A DNA stretch of 64,000 nt. It comes from Immundisolibacterales bacterium. GTDB taxonomy: Bacteria > Pseudomonadota > Gammaproteobacteria > HK1. Numbering within the stretch: the first letter of the stretch is position 1; the number at the start of each line of letters is the position of its first letter. Location: NCBI GenBank assembly GCA_026712715.1, contig JAPOPW010000062.1, positions 33,318 to 97,317 of the forward strand, read 5' to 3'. Below the pieces are notes generated by a model. The model did not search any database. It was not told the DNA's origin and worked only from the letters and a program-made list of their open reading frames with translations. Positions 33,907 to 43,742 of the stretch are shown here, in pieces. Both the position numbers and the translations under genes were made by a program.

Positions 33907-35673
33907 ATGACAAGTCGAAGCTCGAAGACCCGCCGGGGCGCCGCGCACGTGCTGCCCGAACGTCACCGCGGGCGCTGGGACGGCCGGACCCCGGTCGGGG
34001 AGCTTCCCGCGCGCGCGGCCGCGCGGTGGGGCGACCGGGAATCGCTCGTCTTCGGCGCGGCGCGCCAGTCCTTCGCGGAAATTGCGCGCCGGGTCGACGA
34101 GGCGGCGAAAGGGCTCATCGCGCTTGGCGTCGCCCCCGGCGACAAGGTCTGCCTCTGGCTCAACAACTGCCCCGAGTGGGTCCACCTCCTCTTCGCGATC
34201 GCCCGGATCGGAGCGATCCTGGTACCCGCCAACACGCGTTTTCGCACCGGCGACATCGAGTACGTGGTGCGCCAGGGCGATTGCTCGACCCTCATCACCC
34301 ACGACGTCTCGGGACCCGTCGACTATCTCGCCATGGTGCGCGAGCTGGTACCGGAGAGCGGAGCCGGCTGCGGAACCGCTCCGCTTCGAAGCGAACGCTT
34401 TCCCCTCCTCGAACGGATCGTCACCGTATCCGATCGGGAGCACCCGGGAGCTGCCGCGTACCCCGCCCTCGTCGAAGCCGGGCGCTCGGTGAGCGACGCC
34501 GACCTCGCGGCGCGGGCGGCCGCGGTGGCGGTGGACGACACCCTTTTCATCATGTTCACGTCCGGCACCACGGGCTTCCCCAAGGGGGTGATGCGCAACC
34601 ACCACCTCCTTCGCAACCAGTGCGACCGCATGGAGCGGCTCGCGATCACCGAAGCGGACGTGGTGCTGAACTACCTTCCGCTCTTCCACATATTCGGCTA
34701 CGTGGACGGGCCGCTCCTTTCCGTCATGGCGGGCAGCCGGCAGGTCCTCACCGCGAGCTTCGATCCGGACGAGTGCGTCGGGCTCGTCGAGACGGAGCGG
34801 GCAACCCAGATGCAGGGCTTCGACAGCCACCTCAAGGCGCTCATGGACGCCCAGGAACGGCGGCCGCGCGACACGTCGAGCCTTCGAATCGGCTTCTTTC
34901 CGAGCGGCATGGCGAGCTCGGTCCCGATCGTGCGGCGCGTGCGCGAGGTCTTCCCCACGATGCAGACCCTGACCGCCTATGGCTCGACCGAGGGCGGCGC
35001 CAACATCTGCACCTCCTTCCTCGACTCGAGCGAGGAGCAGCGCTGCGAGACGTCCGGGCACCCCTGCGACGGGTTCGAGATCCGCATCGCGGACCCGGAA
35101 TCCGGCGAGGAGCTGCCGCCCCGGGCGCCGGGCGAGATCCTGGTCCGGAGCTACAACCTGATGCAGGGCTACTACCGCAAACCCGTGGAGACGGCGGCCG
35201 CGATCGACTCCGAGGGGTGGCTGCGAAGCGGCGACCTCGGATACCTGCGCGAAGACGGGTACCTGCGCTTCCTTGGCCGCTGCAAGGACATGATCAAGGT
35301 CGGCGGCGAGAACGTGGACCCGGTGGAGGTGGAGCAGCTCCTCCTCGAGCACCCGGCGGTGTGCGCGGCGGCGGTCGTCGCCTACCCCGACGAGCGGATG
35401 ACGGAGGTGGCCGTCGCCTTCGTCGTTCCGCGCGAGGAGCGCGACGCCGGTCCGGGAGCGGGATGCGAATCGGAGAGCCGCGCGGAACGAGACGCGAGGC
35501 GCGACGCGCTCGCCCGCGAGATCCTCGAGCTCGGGCGCGGCCGGGTCGCGAGCTTCAAGCTGCCGCGCCACGTTCTCTTCGTCGCGGAGCTGCCGATGAC
35601 CTCGAGCGGCAAGGTGCGAAAGGCGGAGCTTCGCGACCTCGCCCTCGCCCGCCTCGGCGCGGCCGCGGGCTGA
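33907..35673 (+). CDS. AMP-forming fatty-acid/aryl-CoA ligase
   Basis: A 588-residue adenylate-forming ligase. Motifs in order: IMFTSGTTGFPKGVMRNH (P-loop), LPLFHIFGYVDG, TLTAYGSTEGGAN, GWLRSGDLGYLREDGYLRF, GRCKDMIKVGGENVDP and the C-terminal Lys in PMTSSGKVRKAEL. The motif spacing is closest to medium-chain or aryl/cinnamate-type CoA ligases; a ~20-residue charged insert (EERDAGPGAG...) lies before the last subdomain. ATG 33907 is fixed by GGAGG five bases upstream. It sits alone between a divergent amidohydrolase gene and a converging ABC exporter. Confidence 0.87.
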   Translation: MTSRSSKTRRGAAHVLPERHRGRWDGRTPVGELPARAAARWGDRESLVFGAARQSFAEIARRVDEAAKGLIALGVAPGDKVCLWLNNCPEWVHLLFAIARIGAILVPANTRFRTGDIEYVVRQGDCSTLITHDVSGPVDYLAMVRELVPESGAGCGTAPLRSERFPLLERIVTVSDREHPGAAAYPALVEAGRSVSDADLAARAAAVAVDDTLFIMFTSGTTGFPKGVMRNHHLLRNQCDRMERLAITEADVVLNYLPLFHIFGYVDGPLLSVMAGSRQVLTASFDPDECVGLVETERATQMQGFDSHLKALMDAQERRPRDTSSLRIGFFPSGMASSVPIVRRVREVFPTMQTLTAYGSTEGGANICTSFLDSSEEQRCETSGHPCDGFEIRIADPESGEELPPRAPGEILVRSYNLMQGYYRKPVETAAAIDSEGWLRSGDLGYLREDGYLRFLGRCKDMIKVGGENVDPVEVEQLLLEHPAVCAAAVVAYPDERMTEVAVAFVVPREERDAGPGAGCESESRAERDARRDALAREILELGRGRVASFKLPRHVLFVAELPMTSSGKVRKAELRDLALARLGAAAG

Positions 35674-35700
35674 TTCCGGCGCCACGCACACGTACGGACG

Positions 35701-37515
35701 CTACCTGTCGCCGAGCAACCCCGCATAGGCGCCGCCGCGCCGGACGAGCTCGTCGTGGGTGCCGGCCTCCACCACCTCACCCGCGTCGAGCACCACGATC
35801 CGGTCCGCGCGCCGGATGGTGCTCAGCCGGTGCGCGATCGCGATCACCGTCCGGGTCGCGTAGAGCCTCGCCAGCGCCCGTTCGATCAGCTCCTCGGTCA
35901 TCGAGTCGACCGAGCTCGTCGCCTCGTCCAGCACCACGAGGTCCGCACCGGCGGCGACCGCCCGCGCGAACGAGACGAGCTGGGCCTGGCCGGCGGAGAG
36001 ATTCGCACCGCCATGCGCCACTTCGAAGTCGTATCCGCCCGGGAGATCGCGGATGAAGTCGTCGGCCCGGACCTGGCGCGCCGCATGTACCGCCGCCTCT
36101 CTCCCGTGCCGCCCCAGGGTGATGTTGAACTCGACCGAGCCGTGGAACAGGAACACGTTCTGGTGCACGACGGAGACCATCCGCCCGATCCGGTCCGCGT
36201 CGAACGAGGTGATCTCCTCGCCGTTCAGCCGGATTGAGCCCCGGTAGCCTCCGTAGGCGCGGGCGATCAACCGCGCTACGGTCGACTTGCCGGAGCCCGT
36301 CGCTCCGACGATGGCCACCATCTCTCCCCGGCGGACCCGCAAGTCGATCCCTCGCAACACCTCCGGCTGGTGCGGGGCGTAGCGAAAGCGGACGGCTTCG
36401 AGATCGAGCCGGTCGAAACGCGGCGCATCGCCGGTTCCCGGCCCGGCGATGGGCGGCTCCGCCGGGTCGAGCGGCTCCGCGAGCAGCCCGCCGATGTGGT
36501 CGAGGGCGCCGAGGGCCCGCTGAAGAATCGCGAGCTGCTGCGCGAGCTCGCGAACCGGAACGAACAGGCGCTGGATGTACTCCATGAACGCGACGAGCAC
36601 GCCGATGGTCATCGTCCCCGCGAGCATCGCACCCGCCGAGTACCACAGCACCACCGCGAGGCCGAGGCTGGTCAGCCCCTCGACGAGGGAGTACAGCATC
36701 GCGTCGTAGAGGTTGGAAGTGTTCTGCGCCAGGTAAAAGCGCCGGTTGCGCCGTTCGAAGTCGGCCAGGACCTTCGCTTCCGCCGCATAGAGCTGCACCG
36801 TCTTCGCCCCCGCGAGGCACTCCTGCAGGTAGCCCGTCGCCTCCGACAGCGCCTGCCGCGCCCACAGGAAGGAAGCCCGGACCCGGCGCTGGAAGAAGTC
36901 CATCACCACCAGGAGCACGGGCAGCATCGCGAGGAGGACGAGGGTCGCCTTCCAGCTCAGCCAGAACATCATCGCCACGAACGCGACCGTCTTCAGGAGA
37001 TCCGTGATGAGGGACAGGGCGTGCCCGGCGAGGCTCTCGCCGAGCGCCTCCACGTCGCTCGTCACCCGGGTGAGGACCGAGCCGATCGGATTCCGGTCGA
37101 AGTAGGCGCGGGGGAGCCGGAGCGTGCGCCGGTAGACGGTTTCGCGAAGCGCGGCGAGGAGCCGATGGCCGACCCGTTGGAGTATCCGCACGTAGAGGGC
37201 GTCGGCGAGGTAGCCGGCCACCACGACACCCGCCGCGAGAGCGACGAGGGTGAGCAGCGGCTCGCGCCACGGCCCGAGCTCCCCCGCCGCGACGGCCGGC
37301 AGCAGGTAGTCGTCCACCGCCACCTTGGTGAGGTACGGAACGAGCGCCGCCAGCGCCGCCGACACGGGGAGCAGCGCGAGCACCGTTGCGAACTGCCATC
37401 GGTAGCGGGCGAAGTGGGGCCGCATCGCGGTGATCACCGCCGCCGCATTGCCGTCGCCCAGAAGACGCCGCCACCGGGACGGCATACGGGCGAGCCGGGC
37501 GAAGCGTCGCATCAT
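35701..37515 (-). CDS. ABC exporter half-transporter, subunit with consensus Walker B and LSAGQ signature
   Basis: A 604-residue MdlB/BmrD-like half-transporter with six membrane helices (residues ~40-340) and an NBD. Walker A GATGSGKST lies near residue 402; the signature is LSAGQ (one residue off consensus); Walker B is LVVLDEATSSVD with the catalytic Glu present. The ATG at 37515 overlaps the stop of the upstream half-transporter (ATGA), so both are coupled and form a heterodimer. Its own Walker site pairs with the partner's LSGGQ to make the competent ATP site. The exported substrate (lipid, drug or peptide) cannot be told. Confidence 0.88.
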   Translation of the reverse strand: MMRRFARLARMPSRWRRLLGDGNAAAVITAMRPHFARYRWQFATVLALLPVSAALAALVPYLTKVAVDDYLLPAVAAGELGPWREPLLTLVALAAGVVVAGYLADALYVRILQRVGHRLLAALRETVYRRTLRLPRAYFDRNPIGSVLTRVTSDVEALGESLAGHALSLITDLLKTVAFVAMMFWLSWKATLVLLAMLPVLLVVMDFFQRRVRASFLWARQALSEATGYLQECLAGAKTVQLYAAEAKVLADFERRNRRFYLAQNTSNLYDAMLYSLVEGLTSLGLAVVLWYSAGAMLAGTMTIGVLVAFMEYIQRLFVPVRELAQQLAILQRALGALDHIGGLLAEPLDPAEPPIAGPGTGDAPRFDRLDLEAVRFRYAPHQPEVLRGIDLRVRRGEMVAIVGATGSGKSTVARLIARAYGGYRGSIRLNGEEITSFDADRIGRMVSVVHQNVFLFHGSVEFNITLGRHGREAAVHAARQVRADDFIRDLPGGYDFEVAHGGANLSAGQAQLVSFARAVAAGADLVVLDEATSSVDSMTEELIERALARLYATRTVIAIAHRLSTIRRADRIVVLDAGEVVEAGTHDELVRRGGAYAGLLGDR

Positions 37516-39431
37516 CGTGCGGCCCTCTCGCGCTCCTGGCGGAGCCACGCCTCGCGATAGGGTCCGGCGCGGGCGGCGAGATCGCGGTGATGACCTTCGT
37601 CGACGACACGCCCGCGCTCGAGGACGACCACCCGGTCCGCCCGTTCGAGCACGCTCACGCGGTGGGACACGACGAGGATGGACCGGGCCTCGCAGAGCGC
37701 ATGGATGCGCTCGACGAGCACCCGCTCCGTGTCATGGTCGACCGCGGACAGCACGTCGTCGAGGATGAGCAGCTCGCAGGGCCTGAGGATCGCGCGCGCG
37801 AAGGCCACGCGCTGCTTCTGGCCGCCGGAGAGGGTGACCCCGCGCTCGCCGACGACGGTCCGGAGCCCCGCCGGCAGGCGTTCGAGATCGGGGCCGAGGG
37901 CCGCATCCGCGACCGCCCGCTCCACCATCGCATCGAGCGCGTCGCCCCCGGCTGCGGCCTCTGCCGCGACTTGCGCATCCGGGCCGACCGCCCTCGCCGA
38001 CGCGCCCCCGGCTCTCCTGTCCGCCCCGCGCGCGTGCGCCTCGCGCCCCGGACCGGACCCTTGCTGCGCACGCGCCCACAGGTCCCGGCCCGCTTCGGAC
38101 GCCTCGGCCTGCACCCCGAACGCCACGTTCGCGTGCAGCGTGTCGGAGAACAGGAACGGCTCCTGGGTGACGGTCACGACCTGCCGGCGCAGCTCGCCCG
38201 GCTCGACGTCGCGGACATCCGTCCCGTCGAGCCGAACCGCGCCGGCGGGCGGGACGAGATGGTGGTTCAGCAGATTGACGAGAGTCGTCTTGCCGCTCCC
38301 GATCGCACCGAAGACGCCCACCACCTCGCCCGGCGCCACCCGCAGGCTCACGCCGTCGAGAACCGGCTGCGCCGGCTCGTCGGGATAGGCGAAGCGAAGG
38401 TCGTCGACGGCGAGCCCTTCCGCGAGCCGCGCCGGAAGCGCCGCGCCCGGCCGCGGGACGGGGCGCACCGGCTCGGCCGCGAACACCTCGAGCAGGCTCC
38501 CGAGGCTCGTCATGCCGCGCTGCAGGAGGAACATCATGAACGTCGCGCCCATGAGCGGCCCGACCAGCATCGAGAGGTACACCATGAACGCGGTGAAGGC
38601 GCCGATCGTGATCTCTCCCGCGACGACCGCAATTCCGCCCACGAGCAAGAGCAGCACCTTGAGGCCGTTCACGAGGTGGGTGAGGAGCGGGAAGAACCAG
38701 GCTCGGACGGTGGCCATCCCGAGCCCCGCGTCGCGCACCGACCCGCTCAGTGCCGTGAAGCGCCCCTGCGCCCACCCGAGGCCGCGAAACGACTTGAGCG
38801 GGTCGAGGCCGCCGTAGGATTCCACCGTGAAGTCGGAGAGCTCCTGCAGGGCCTTCATGTGCCACTGCTGGTTGTGACGCATCCGCCGGACGGCCACCTG
38901 GAGCACGACGAATCCGACCGCGATCGGCAGCGCGCACCAGAGGGTGAGCTGTGGCGAGATCCGGTACATGTACCAGGGCGCGAGGGTGAGGGTGCCGACG
39001 GTCTGGATGAGCATCATCGTCCCCATCCCCAGCAGCATCCGCACTCCGTTGATGTCGTTGTTGATGCGCGAGATGAGCTCGCCCGTGGGGTTCGCGAGGA
39101 AGTACGCGCGGTCCTGGCGGAGCAGGTGCGCGAGGAGCCGGTTCTTGAGGTCGAACTCGACCCTCCGGCCGGGGACGAGGAACAGCATCCGCGACACCGA
39201 CCGGGTGAGGACCATCGCCACCGCGAACCCGAGGATGAGCCATACCCGGAAGAGGACCTCGCTCCCCGACCGCTCCGCAGCCAGGAGATCGATGGCTTCC
39301 TGGAGGTAGCGGGGGATAGCGAGGCTCATCCACAAGGTGAGGCCGAGGAACCCGGCCCCCACCCCGAGCGACCAGGCGTGCTCGCGCACGAGCCCCACGA
39401 GATAGCGAAGCCGACGGAAGGTGGACGGCAT
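37512..39431 (-). CDS. ABC exporter half-transporter, subunit with degenerate Walker B and NBD insert
   Basis: A 639-residue half-transporter (six membrane helices, residues ~20-320, then NBD). Walker A is GAIGSGKTT near residue 375 and the signature LSGGQ near 530, but Walker B reads LLILDDVLSAVD: Asp replaces the catalytic Glu. This is the mark of the degenerate site in asymmetric exporters such as TM287/288 or BmrCD. Between the Q-loop region and the signature (residues ~440-498) lies an insert of about 55 residues rich in Ala, Gly and Arg, absent from usual NBDs. It is the first gene of a two-gene operon. Confidence 0.87.
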   Translation of the reverse strand: MPSTFRRLRYLVGLVREHAWSLGVGAGFLGLTLWMSLAIPRYLQEAIDLLAAERSGSEVLFRVWLILGFAVAMVLTRSVSRMLFLVPGRRVEFDLKNRLLAHLLRQDRAYFLANPTGELISRINNDINGVRMLLGMGTMMLIQTVGTLTLAPWYMYRISPQLTLWCALPIAVGFVVLQVAVRRMRHNQQWHMKALQELSDFTVESYGGLDPLKSFRGLGWAQGRFTALSGSVRDAGLGMATVRAWFFPLLTHLVNGLKVLLLLVGGIAVVAGEITIGAFTAFMVYLSMLVGPLMGATFMMFLLQRGMTSLGSLLEVFAAEPVRPVPRPGAALPARLAEGLAVDDLRFAYPDEPAQPVLDGVSLRVAPGEVVGVFGAIGSGKTTLVNLLNHHLVPPAGAVRLDGTDVRDVEPGELRRQVVTVTQEPFLFSDTLHANVAFGVQAEASEAGRDLWARAQQGSGPGREAHARGADRRAGGASARAVGPDAQVAAEAAAGGDALDAMVERAVADAALGPDLERLPAGLRTVVGERGVTLSGGQKQRVAFARAILRPCELLILDDVLSAVDHDTERVLVERIHALCEARSILVVSHRVSVLERADRVVVLERGRVVDEGHHRDLAARAGPYREAWLRQERERAAR

Positions 39432-39629
39432 TGTGCGAACCGACGCGCGGGCTGGGGGAAGGGAGTAGTCGGCCAGGGAGCAGACGCTCGGGCAATCGGG
39501 TCGCGGAAGGTGCGGCCCGAGGCGCTTCCCGGCTGCAGCGCACTCCCCGCAACGGCGGAGTATACCGGCTCGTCCGGGCGGCTACGGACCGCGACGCCGC
39601 CCGCCACGGGCGCGCGGGCAGCCTTCGTA

Positions 39630-39653
39630 CTCGCGAGGATATAATTACGCGAG
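39630..39653 (+). promoter_or_regulatory. cfa promoter with inverted repeat around the -10
   Basis: A perfect TATAAT lies at 39640-39645, flanked by CTCGCG (39630-39635) and CGCGAG (39648-39653). No good -35 is seen, so an activator or alternative sigma factor may be used. The inverted repeat may bind a regulator over the -10. Confidence 0.45.
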
Positions 39654-39671
39654 CAACTCGGAGGGGCTGTC

Positions 39672-40952
39672 ATGCCGAAACACCAGTCGGCCGGGGCCGG
39701 TGGATCGACCCTTCTCGGAATCGAGGAGCGAAGGACGAGAACGGCGGGCGCCAGCTCCGCCCTCGACCGCTGGCTCACGCGGCGGATTCTGGCCGAGTCC
39801 GGCCAGCCGCCGTTGACCATCGAGCTCTGGGACGGCACGCGCATCGAGCCGGAGCCGCCCCCTGCGGACATCGTGGCCCGAGTCGAGATCCGGGATCGGC
39901 GCACGCTCTACGGTCTTCTCGTCAATACCGACGTCGCGTTCGGCGACGCCCTGAGCGCGGATCGCATCCGGGTCCACGGCGACCTCGTCACGCTTCTCGA
40001 GACCATCTACCGGTCCGCGGACGCGGCGATCCCGCGCGACTCGTGGAAGCGCCGCGTCACGGCATGGCTCAACCGGCCCCGCCGCAACTCCCGCAGCGGC
40101 TCGAAGTCCAACATCCACCACCACTACGACATCGGCAACGACTTCTACCGGCTCTGGCTCGACCAGGAAATGGTGTACACCTGCGCCTACTACCCGCGCG
40201 AGGACGCCACCCTCGAGGAAGCGCAGCAGGCCAAGATGGACCATGTATGCCGGAAGCTCGAGCTCCGGCCCGGGCAGCACGTGGTCGAGGCGGGCTGCGG
40301 CTGGGGCGCGCTCGCCATCCACATGGCGCGCGACTACGGCGTCCACGTCCGGGCGTTCAACATCTCCCACGAGCAGATCCGGTATGCCCGGAAACGTGCG
40401 GCGGCGCTCGGGCTCGACGGCCAGGTCGAATTCGTCGAGGACGACTACCGCACCGTCGAGGGGAAGTACGACGCGTTCGTCTCGGTCGGCATGCTCGAGC
40501 ACGTCGGGGTCGACAACTACCGCGCGCTCGGCGAGGTGGCGGCCCGCGTCCTGAAATCCGACGGTCGGGGTCTCATCCACTCCATCGGACGCAACGCCCC
40601 GGCACCTAACAACCCCTGGATCGAGCGGCGCATCTTCCCGGGGAGCTACCCGCCGAGCCTCTCGGAGATGAGCGTCATCTTCGAGCCGCAGGAATTCTCC
40701 GTCCTCGACATCGAGAATCTTCGCCTGCACTACGCCCGCACCTGCCGCGCGTGGCTCGAACGCTTCGAGACCGCCGCGGACCGGGTGGAGGCGATGTACG
40801 ACTCCGACTTCGTGCGCGCGTGGCGGCTCTACCTCGCGGGCTCGGTGGCGGCATTCACGACCGGCAGCCTCCAGCTCTTCCAGGTAGTGTTCGCCCCGGG
40901 CGAATCGAACGAGGTGCCCATGACCCGCGACCACGTGTATCCGCGGAACTAG
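39672..40952 (+). CDS. cfa: Cyclopropane-fatty-acyl-phospholipid synthase family methyltransferase
   Basis: A 426-residue SAM-dependent enzyme that adds a methylene group across double bonds of membrane phospholipid acyl chains. An N-terminal ~110-residue domain precedes the family motif NIHHHYDIGNDFYRLWLD and MVYTCAYY; the SAM site is VVEAGCGWGALAIHMA, followed by FNISHEQIRYA and VSVGMLEHVG. The C-terminal RAWRLYLAGSVAAF is also typical. GGAGGGG lies at the right distance before ATG 39672. It is followed after 75 bases by a geranylgeranyl-reductase-like gene in the same direction, suggesting a lipid-modifying pair. Confidence 0.9.
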   Translation: MPKHQSAGAGGSTLLGIEERRTRTAGASSALDRWLTRRILAESGQPPLTIELWDGTRIEPEPPPADIVARVEIRDRRTLYGLLVNTDVAFGDALSADRIRVHGDLVTLLETIYRSADAAIPRDSWKRRVTAWLNRPRRNSRSGSKSNIHHHYDIGNDFYRLWLDQEMVYTCAYYPREDATLEEAQQAKMDHVCRKLELRPGQHVVEAGCGWGALAIHMARDYGVHVRAFNISHEQIRYARKRAAALGLDGQVEFVEDDYRTVEGKYDAFVSVGMLEHVGVDNYRALGEVAARVLKSDGRGLIHSIGRNAPAPNNPWIERRIFPGSYPPSLSEMSVIFEPQEFSVLDIENLRLHYARTCRAWLERFETAADRVEAMYDSDFVRAWRLYLAGSVAAFTTGSLQLFQVVFAPGESNEVPMTRDHVYPRN

Positions 40953-41027
40953 CGGCGGAACGGAGCCGCGGCGAGGCGCCGCCACGCCGCGTCGCGAAGG
41001 CCCGGCTCGCAGAGGAGGGACCCGAGC

Positions 41028-42152
41028 TTGGAACGATTCGACGCCCTCATCGTCGGCGGCGGCCCGTCCGGCTCCACCTGCGCCTGGCAGCTCCGGCGGG
41101 CCGGACTCGAAGTTGCGGTGATCGACAAGCGCGACTTCCCCCGCGACAAGGTGTGCGCGGGCTGGGTCACCCCGGCCGTCGTCGAGACCCTCCGGCTCGA
41201 CTTGGAGGAGTACCGATCGACCCGGGTCTTGCAGCCGATCCGGTCGTTCCGGACCGGAAGCATGGCGGGACGCATGGTCGAGACCCGCTACGACGAGGTT
41301 GCGAGCTACGGCATCCGCCGCTTCGAGTTCGACCACTACCTCCTCGAACGGAGCGGCGCGAAGCTGTTCACCGGCCACTCCGTCAAGCGGCTCGAGCGCG
41401 CGGACGGACTATGGCGGATCGACGCCATCGCGGAGGCTCCGGTCGTGGTGGGGGCGGGCGGGCATTTCTGTCCGGTCGCGCGGCATCTCGGCGCGAAGGT
41501 CGGCTCCACCGAGTCGATCGTGGCCGCCCACGAGATCGAGTTCGAGATGACGGACGCCCAGCGCGCCGACTGCGCGGTAGCCGAAGAGACCCCCGAGATC
41601 TTCTTCTGCGAGGACCTCCAGGGCTACGGGTGGGTGTTCCGCAAGGAGAACGTCCTCAACGTGGGGCTCGGGCGCGAGGACAACCGCAACATCGCCGAGC
41701 AGGTGCGGAAGTTCTGCGAGTGGCTCACCTCACGCGGCCGGATCCCGCGCGACATGCCCTCGAAGTTCAAGGGTCACGCGTACATCCTGCACGGGCGTTC
41801 GCGGCGGATCGCGTCGGGCGACGGGATCGTGCTCGCGGGTGACGCGATCGGGCTCGCCTACGACCGCAGCGGCGAGGGCATCCGCCCCGCCGTCGAGTCG
41901 GCGGTGATCGCGGCGGAGATCATCGCGAATGCGGGCGGTTCGTTCGACGAGAGCACCTTCTCCGGCTACGAGCGCCGTCTCCGCGAGCGCTTCGGCGAAC
42001 GCGGGACCGAGTCCGACCCCCCGGCCTGGATTCCGTCCGATCTCCGGCGGTTGGTCGCCACGAAGCTGCTCGGCGCCGGCTGGTTCTCGCGCCGATTCGT
42101 GCTCGACGGCTGGTTCCTCCACCGCCGCCAGCCTCCCCTGCCCGCGAACTGA
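41028..42152 (+). CDS. FAD-dependent geranylgeranyl-reductase-family oxidoreductase
   Basis: A 374-residue flavoprotein. The FAD dinucleotide-binding motif is [20 protein letters not shown], the second FAD motif is [20 protein letters not shown], and [15 protein letters not shown] and [12 protein letters not shown] are family typical. Such enzymes reduce isoprenoid double bonds or oxidise small molecules; the substrate is unknown. The start is a TTG at 41028; a clear AGGAGGG eight bases upstream decides this. It is the second gene after cfa, so a role in lipid or isoprenoid modification is reasonable but not shown. Confidence 0.83.
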   Translation: MERFDALIVGGGPSGSTCAWQLRRAGLEVAVIDKRDFPRDKVCAGWVTPAVVETLRLDLEEYRSTRVLQPIRSFRTGSMAGRMVETRYDEVASYGIRRFEFDHYLLERSGAKLFTGHSVKRLERADGLWRIDAIAEAPVVVGAGGHFCPVARHLGAKVGSTESIVAAHEIEFEMTDAQRADCAVAEETPEIFFCEDLQGYGWVFRKENVLNVGLGREDNRNIAEQVRKFCEWLTSRGRIPRDMPSKFKGHAYILHGRSRRIASGDGIVLAGDAIGLAYDRSGEGIRPAVESAVIAAEIIANAGGSFDESTFSGYERRLRERFGERGTESDPPAWIPSDLRRLVATKLLGAGWFSRRFVLDGWFLHRRQPPLPAN

Positions 42153-42467
42153 AGCGGCGCGCGTCCCGGCCCCGCGCGCCGGACGGGCGGCCGCACCCGC
42201 GCCGTACTGCGTTTGCGCACGCGGGTTCACCCCGTCGGGCCTTGCCCGCGCCCGTGCCCTCCGTGTCTCCGGGCGCCCGGGAGGCGAGGGGGGGCGGGGC
42301 CACGAAACGGTCTCCGTCGTCTCCGGAGTCTCAAGACGGAATCTTCACCGGCTCGGGCGAGCCCTCCAGTCGGGAGAAAGAATGGCAGCAGGCGCGGGCT
42401 AGAATGAGCCCGTCACGGACGGGCGGCGGACGCGCGAATCCGAGGAAGCGCGGCGGCCGCAGGGCAT
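42153..42467. promoter_or_regulatory. Intergenic region upstream of mtnK
   Basis: This 315-base gap holds no gene. A TAGAAT -10-like hexamer lies at 42400-42405 inside a hairpin CGGGCT / AGCCCG (42395-42412). I looked for a SAM riboswitch, since mtnKA acts on a SAM by-product, and saw no fitting fold. Confidence 0.4.
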
Positions 42468-43742
42468 ATGGGAGGACGCGGATTGCCGGGCGACACCTAT
42501 CAGCCGCTGACCGTCGAATCGCTTCCACGCCGGCTGGGACCCGTTCCGGAGGTCGGGCAGCGAATCGGCGGCGATCCCGCGCACTGGTCGGTCCGCGAGG
42601 TCGGGGACGGGAACCTCAACCTCGTCTTCATCGTCTCGGGCTCCGATGGGGCGGTCGTCGTCAAGCAGGCCCTGCCCTACGTCCGGCTCATTGGCGAGAG
42701 CTGGCCGCTGCCGCTCTATCGCGCCCTCTTCGAGAACCACGCATTGACCCGGCAGGCGGCGCGCGATCCGGGCTCCGTTCCGGAGGTCTTCCACTTCGAC
42801 GAGACCCAGGCGCTGAACGTCATGGAGCACCTCGGCCCCCACGTCATCCTGCGCTACAAGCTAATTGCGGGAGACAAGGTGGAAGGGCTCGGAGCATTCC
42901 TCGGCAACCACTGCGCCCGCATGGCCTTTCTGGGCTCGGAGCTGCACATGGCGAGCGCCGCCAAGAAGGCCGACGTGGGACTGTTCGCCGGCAACGTCGA
43001 GATCCCCGCCATCACCGAAGCGCTGATCTTCACCGACCCCTACTACGCCGCCGAGATGAACCACCACACCGAGGGACTCGATCCGGTCGTCGCCACCTTG
43101 CGCGGGGACGTCGCGCTCAAGACGGAGGCGCAGCGGCTATTCGCGAAGTTCGCCTCGAACACCGAGACGATGCTGCACGGCGATCTGCACACCGGCTCCA
43201 TCATGTCGACGGCGACGGAGAGCCGGGTCATCGATCCGGAATTCGCTCAGTACGGCCCGATGGGCTTCGACATCGGGATGCTGACGGCGAACTTCCTGAT
43301 GGCGTACTTCAGCCAGCCGGCCCATCGTCCGGCGGACGAGCTCGAGGACTACCAGGGGTGGATCCTGGACGTCATGGCCGACATGCTCGCGGCCTTCGAC
43401 ACGGAGTTCCGCCGGTTGTGGGCGAGCGAGCGGACCGGCATGCTGTATCCGCGCCGCCTCTTCGAGGATCAGGGCCAGTCCTCCGAGCCCGCCTGCGAAG
43501 CGGTGCTCGCCGCAATCCGCGAGGACGCGTTCGGCTTCTGCGGCATCGAGATTCACCGCAGGATCCTGTCCCTCGCCCACAACGCCGACTTCGAGTCGAT
43601 CGAGGATCCGCGCGTGCGGGCCCCGCTCGAGGCGCGGAGCCTCATGCTGGGGCGGGAGGTCATTCTCGAGCGCACCGGGATCGCCGGTTCGAACGATCTT
43701 TGCGCGTTGGCCCGCCGCTGCGCCGAGGAGACGACTCCATGA
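42468..43742 (+). CDS. mtnK: 5-methylthioribose kinase MtnK
   Basis: A 424-residue APH-fold kinase that phosphorylates 5-methylthioribose, the first step of methionine salvage after nucleosidase action. Seen: [20 protein letters not shown] (ATP lobe with Lys), the catalytic loop [12 protein letters not shown] and the metal segment [17 protein letters not shown]. Two starts compete: ATG 42468, and TTG 42483, which has GGGAGG seven bases upstream and gives the more typical N-terminus [14 protein letters not shown]. Its TGA overlaps the ATG of mtnA, so the kinase and isomerase are translationally coupled. Confidence 0.9.
   Translation: MGGRGLPGDTYQPLTVESLPRRLGPVPEVGQRIGGDPAHWSVREVGDGNLNLVFIVSGSDGAVVVKQALPYVRLIGESWPLPLYRALFENHALTRQAARDPGSVPEVFHFDETQALNVMEHLGPHVILRYKLIAGDKVEGLGAFLGNHCARMAFLGSELHMASAAKKADVGLFAGNVEIPAITEALIFTDPYYAAEMNHHTEGLDPVVATLRGDVALKTEAQRLFAKFASNTETMLHGDLHTGSIMSTATESRVIDPEFAQYGPMGFDIGMLTANFLMAYFSQPAHRPADELEDYQGWILDVMADMLAAFDTEFRRLWASERTGMLYPRRLFEDQGQSSEPACEAVLAAIREDAFGFCGIEIHRRILSLAHNADFESIEDPRVRAPLEARSLMLGREVILERTGIAGSNDLCALARRCAEETTP

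Noticed and set aside
37587..39644. 685-codon plus-strand frame opposite the ABC exporter gene
   Set aside because: His/Glu/Arg-rich shadow of the exporter; no recognisable fold.
42153..42467. SAM or other riboswitch upstream of mtnKA
   Set aside because: No conserved riboswitch core is visible; only a short hairpin near a -10-like sequence.
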